A stretch of DNA of 64,000 bases from JBAWXE01 sp037144255 (GTDB lineage Bacteria; Bacteroidota; Bacteroidia; Chitinophagales; Chitinophagaceae). The notes below the pieces were generated by a model. The model worked only from the letters and a program-made list of their open reading frames with translations. It was not told the origin of the DNA and did no database searches. Positions 61,758-64,000 of the stretch are shown here, piece by piece. Position numbers and translations under genes: made by a program. Every line of letters starts with the position of its first letter. Within the stretch, counting starts at the first letter, position 1. The stretch covers positions 1-64,000 of the forward strand of contig JBAWXE010000001.1 of the NCBI GenBank assembly GCA_037144255.1, written 5' to 3'.

Positions 61758-62954
61758 TTATAAGAACAAGTGAAATATGAAATAAACAATACCTGCTATT
61801 AGTGCACTTACCGGTATGGTAAGTATCCATGCCCATAATAAATTGATGGTGACTCCCCAGCGTACTGCTGATAATCTTTTAGTAGCACCCACACCTATTA
61901 TAGATCCTGTTATAGTGTGTGTTGTACTTACCGGTATTTTTAGATTTTCTGTAAGGAACAATGTTATCGCACCTGCTGTTTCTGCAGCCACACCCTCAAA
62001 AGGTGTTACTTTAGTAATTCGTGTCCCCATGGTCTTAATGATCTTCCAGCCACCACTCATAGTACCTAATGCTATGGCACTATAACAAGCTAATGGCACC
62101 CATATAGGCATCTGATCGAAAGTTGTTATTTGCTTACCTGCAATTAATGCCACTGTAATGATACCCATCACTTTCTGAGCGTCATTACCACCATGACCAA
62201 TACTGAATGCCGCAGATGATACCAATTGTAATCGCCTCAGCATCACTGACGATTGTGCTACATTCAAACTACCTGCTATCATAGTGAAAATACTCATCAC
62301 AAATATAATAGCTCCTAATAATAGCCATTTAAAATTCTTCGTATCCATGATCACATTCATATAGTATGCGGAATAGTGACCTTTCAGTTTGTCAGGGCTG
62401 AATTCCATCATTTGCGATAAAAAGTAGGCTACTAGTGCCATCACTCCTAATGAAATTAATTTGGGTACAATGCTCTTACGAAATGAATTGATGAACCATA
62501 ACGAAATGATATAGGCCATCAACATACCTAACAATGGTGCCAGTATGATAAAACTCAATGTCTTCAATACCGGTTCAGGATTGATAGAATGTATGCCTGC
62601 ATGCGCAATAGCTGCACCTGCAAAACCACCTATCAATGTGTGCGATGAACTCGATGGTATGCCATACCACCAGGTAAATAAATTCCAGAAAATGGCTGCC
62701 AGTAAGCCAGATGTAATTACAGGTAGTGTAATGAAATCTTCTTTTACTGTCTTGGCTATCGTATTCGCTACGCCATGGTCTTTGAATATAAAAAAGGCCA
62801 CAAAGTTGAACATCGCTGCCCAAAGTACTGCCTGAAATGGCGATAATACTTTAGTAGAAACAATAGTTGCTATTGAGTTGGCCGCATCATGAAAACCATT
62901 GATATAGTCAAATATCAGCGCCAGTACTATAATGATAATGAGCAAAATGGACAT
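61758..62954 (-). CDS. PiT-family inorganic phosphate transporter
   Basis: This 398-aa PiT transporter takes up phosphate (metal-phosphate) with H+ or Na+. The inverted-repeat signatures are GFHDAANSIATIVSTKVLSP near the N-terminus (about residues 21-40) and SIGHGGNDAQKVMGIITVAL in the second half (about 256-275). The GD/ST motif PVSTTHTITGSIIGVG lies near 347. The DUF47 gene directly upstream, with an 18-bp gap, encodes its usual PhoU-like partner. Confidence 0.94.
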   Translation of the reverse strand: MSILLIIIIVLALIFDYINGFHDAANSIATIVSTKVLSPFQAVLWAAMFNFVAFFIFKDHGVANTIAKTVKEDFITLPVITSGLLAAIFWNLFTWWYGIPSSSSHTLIGGFAGAAIAHAGIHSINPEPVLKTLSFIILAPLLGMLMAYIISLWFINSFRKSIVPKLISLGVMALVAYFLSQMMEFSPDKLKGHYSAYYMNVIMDTKNFKWLLLGAIIFVMSIFTMIAGSLNVAQSSVMLRRLQLVSSAAFSIGHGGNDAQKVMGIITVALIAGKQITTFDQMPIWVPLACYSAIALGTMSGGWKIIKTMGTRITKVTPFEGVAAETAGAITLFLTENLKIPVSTTHTITGSIIGVGATKRLSAVRWGVTINLLWAWILTIPVSALIAGIVYFIFHLFL

Positions 62955-62972
62955 AGATAAGAGTTGCTCGGT

Positions 62973-63620
62973 TTAAGCATATTTGATAATGATAGACTCA
63001 ATGGCATTTGCTGCATCTTCACATTTGTCGGTCACAGTTTCCAGCATTTGGTACAAATCTTTTTTCTTAATGATCTCCACTGCGTTGATATTTGACGAGA
63101 ACAGTCCCATCATCGCTTTATCCAACAGGTCATCACCTTCATTTTCCAAACTATTGATCAGCACACATGCTTCTGTTATCGCACGCAGATCTTTCATATT
63201 ACGTAGCTCATGCACTGCTGTATTCAATGTCTTTACAGATTTCAGTATGATCTCTCCAAAACCATAGGTTATCTCATCCTTATCCAGAATGTCATAATTC
63301 ACCATTCTCTTAGATGCACCCCATATATAGTCGGCAATATCATCAAGCGATGTAGCCATATAATGGATATCTTCTCTGTCAAATGGGGTGATAAAATTCC
63401 TGCCTAATTCTATGAATATTTGATGGGTAGATACATCATTCTTATGCTCCAATTCCTCCAGAGCTTTCAGCATCGCTCTGCGCTTTGATATATCAGATTC
63501 ATTTAATGCTTTCATGAATCCTTCTGCCATGTCTACCAATGTGCTGCTAACTTCTTCAAAAAGGCTGTAAAAAACCCTGTCTTTAGGCATGAACAGCTTT
63601 ATAAAGGAACCAAGTGCCAT
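62973..63620 (-). CDS. DUF47/PhoU-like partner of the phosphate transporter
   Basis: This 215-aa helical protein of the DUF47 (PhoU-related) family has two repeated three-helix halves. Metal-binding acidic motifs include EELEHKNDVSTHQIF (about residues 51-65) and ENEGDDLLDKAM (about 154-165). It regulates or assists the adjacent PiT transporter; the pair is widely conserved. A TACTTTTG box lies 24 bp before the ATG and would drive both genes. Confidence 0.9.
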   Translation of the reverse strand: MALGSFIKLFMPKDRVFYSLFEEVSSTLVDMAEGFMKALNESDISKRRAMLKALEELEHKNDVSTHQIFIELGRNFITPFDREDIHYMATSLDDIADYIWGASKRMVNYDILDKDEITYGFGEIILKSVKTLNTAVHELRNMKDLRAITEACVLINSLENEGDDLLDKAMMGLFSSNINAVEIIKKKDLYQMLETVTDKCEDAANAIESIIIKYA

Positions 63621-63643
63621 AACTTTCTATCAGTTTAAGGACA

Positions 63644-63651
63644 CAAAAGTA
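63644..63651 (-). promoter_or_regulatory. -7 box of the DUF47-PiT operon
   Basis: On the minus strand this reads TACTTTTG, 24 bp before the DUF47 ATG. No -33 TTG is evident. Confidence 0.45.
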
Positions 63652-63736
63652 TTGCTCCTATGCCGCAGAACATAAAAATAATATAGAATTAATAATTTAG
63701 TAACCTTTGGGTTAAAGTAATATCGTATCGATCGGT

Positions 63737-64000
63737 TTATTGTATCCTGACTCTGGGATCTATACGGCTGTAAAGGATATCCGTACACAAATTTACTATT
63801 ATAAATATAAGTGCTGTCAATAATACAGAGCCCATTACCATTGGAAAATCAAATTTGTCCAGTGCATCTACTGTTATTTTACCCACTCCCTTCCATCCAA
63901 ATATATACTCTATGAAAAAGGAGCCTGCTAACAATTCTGCCAGCCAACCCGATATAGCAGTGATTACCGGGTTCATGGCATTAGGAAGCGCATGTCTGAA
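63737..64000 (-). CDS. DppB/OppB-like ABC peptide transporter permease (3' part only)
   Basis: Only the C-terminal 87 codons or so are in the window; the frame is open to the right edge and the start lies beyond it. The segment HALPNAMNPVITAISGWLAE is the EAA-type loop of binding-protein-dependent permeases. YIFGWKGVGKITVDALDKFD followed by a last hydrophobic helix and LYSRIDPRVRIQ is the classic DppB/OppB ending. It would import peptides or a similar solute with partners outside the window. Confidence 0.88.
   Translation of the reverse strand, partial: FRHALPNAMNPVITAISGWLAELLAGSFFIEYIFGWKGVGKITVDALDKFDFPMVMGSVLLTALIFIIVNLCTDILYSRIDPRVRIQ

Noticed and set aside
1..64000. tRNA, rRNA or known riboswitch genes
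   Set aside because: I scanned the larger intergenic gaps by eye for cloverleaf-like arms, rRNA motifs and preQ1- or cobalamin-type leaders and saw none. A covariance search could still find small RNAs.
1..64000. Prophage or classical defence island
   Set aside because: No integrase, capsid, terminase, restriction enzyme, toxin-antitoxin or cas genes are seen. The SNF2 protein stands alone among housekeeping genes.

Overview
This window is a chromosomal segment of a member of the Bacteroidota, most like the Chitinophagales/Sphingobacteriia side of the phylum. The evidence is: (i) four proteins end in a type IX secretion (Por) sorting domain with the 'YPNP' or 'FPNP' opening; (ii) promoters match the Bacteroidota pattern TTG-N18-20-TAnnTTTG; (iii) start codons are preceded by A/T-rich sequence rather than a Shine-Dalgarno site; (iv) it carries phylum-typical gene forms, namely a long IspG with an insert, an acidic sigma-54 and a DUF6029 porin-like protein. 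The gene content is mostly core. I see no phage, transposase, CRISPR array, rRNA or tRNA.

Layout. 1-9.7 kb: the 3' part of infB, a GT-C type membrane glycosyltransferase, prfA, a Wzz-like/O-antigen ligase-like pair (envelope polysaccharide) and ispG. 9.9-17.6 kb: an alpha/beta hydrolase, a CBS-ACT protein, a DUF3109 cysteine-cluster protein, rpoN, alanine dehydrogenase, a TerB-like protein and the tight folD-queE-uppP operon. 17.7-28.3 kb: a secreted endonuclease I, then a heavy-metal efflux locus on the minus strand. That locus reads small protein, TolC-like, adaptor and CzcA-like pump, then a terminator, then a second CzcA-like paralogue. 28.3-30.55 kb: a secreted protein with a haem-like CX4CH motif, followed by the window's strangest stretch, 788 bp of gene-free DNA. 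30.55-43.5 kb: a NIF3/zinc-ribbon pair, etfBA, a TlpA-like thioredoxin, a DUF6029 protein, nadB, an ABC exporter, a Nudix hydrolase, a lipoprotein, corA-like and fbp. 43.6-53.5 kb: a secreted hydrolase, an ABC exporter, prfB, gtrA, a small helix-turn-helix-like protein, dinB-like, pfkA, a TPR protein and a SurA-like chaperone. 53.6-64 kb: two paralogous LamG/T9SS proteins flanking a methyltransferase, a SNF2 helicase with two SWIM-type fingers, a phosphate transporter with its DUF47 partner, and the 3' end of a DppB-like permease.

How the genes relate. Several genes serve the envelope: GT-C, Wzz/ligase, UppP, GtrA, MsbA-like ABC, SurA and DUF6029. Others serve central metabolism (fbp, pfkA, ald, etfBA, nadB, folD, queE, ispG) and translation (infB, prfA, prfB). 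The metal-efflux locus forms a full tripartite pump plus an extra inner-membrane pump.

Most unusual region. 29,763-30,550 holds a promoter overlapping a perfect inverted repeat, then a nine-unit array with an 11-bp (one helical turn) period, then two abutting ~227-bp degenerate direct repeats full of hairpins and TGTAAC boxes, then a CACATT array with an 8-9 bp period running up to nif3. No protein-coding feature explains it. It is the best candidate for an undescribed element (a small RNA or long leader, a protein-binding array or a mobile repeat). Its function is unknown, and all identifications here come from reading the sequence alone.
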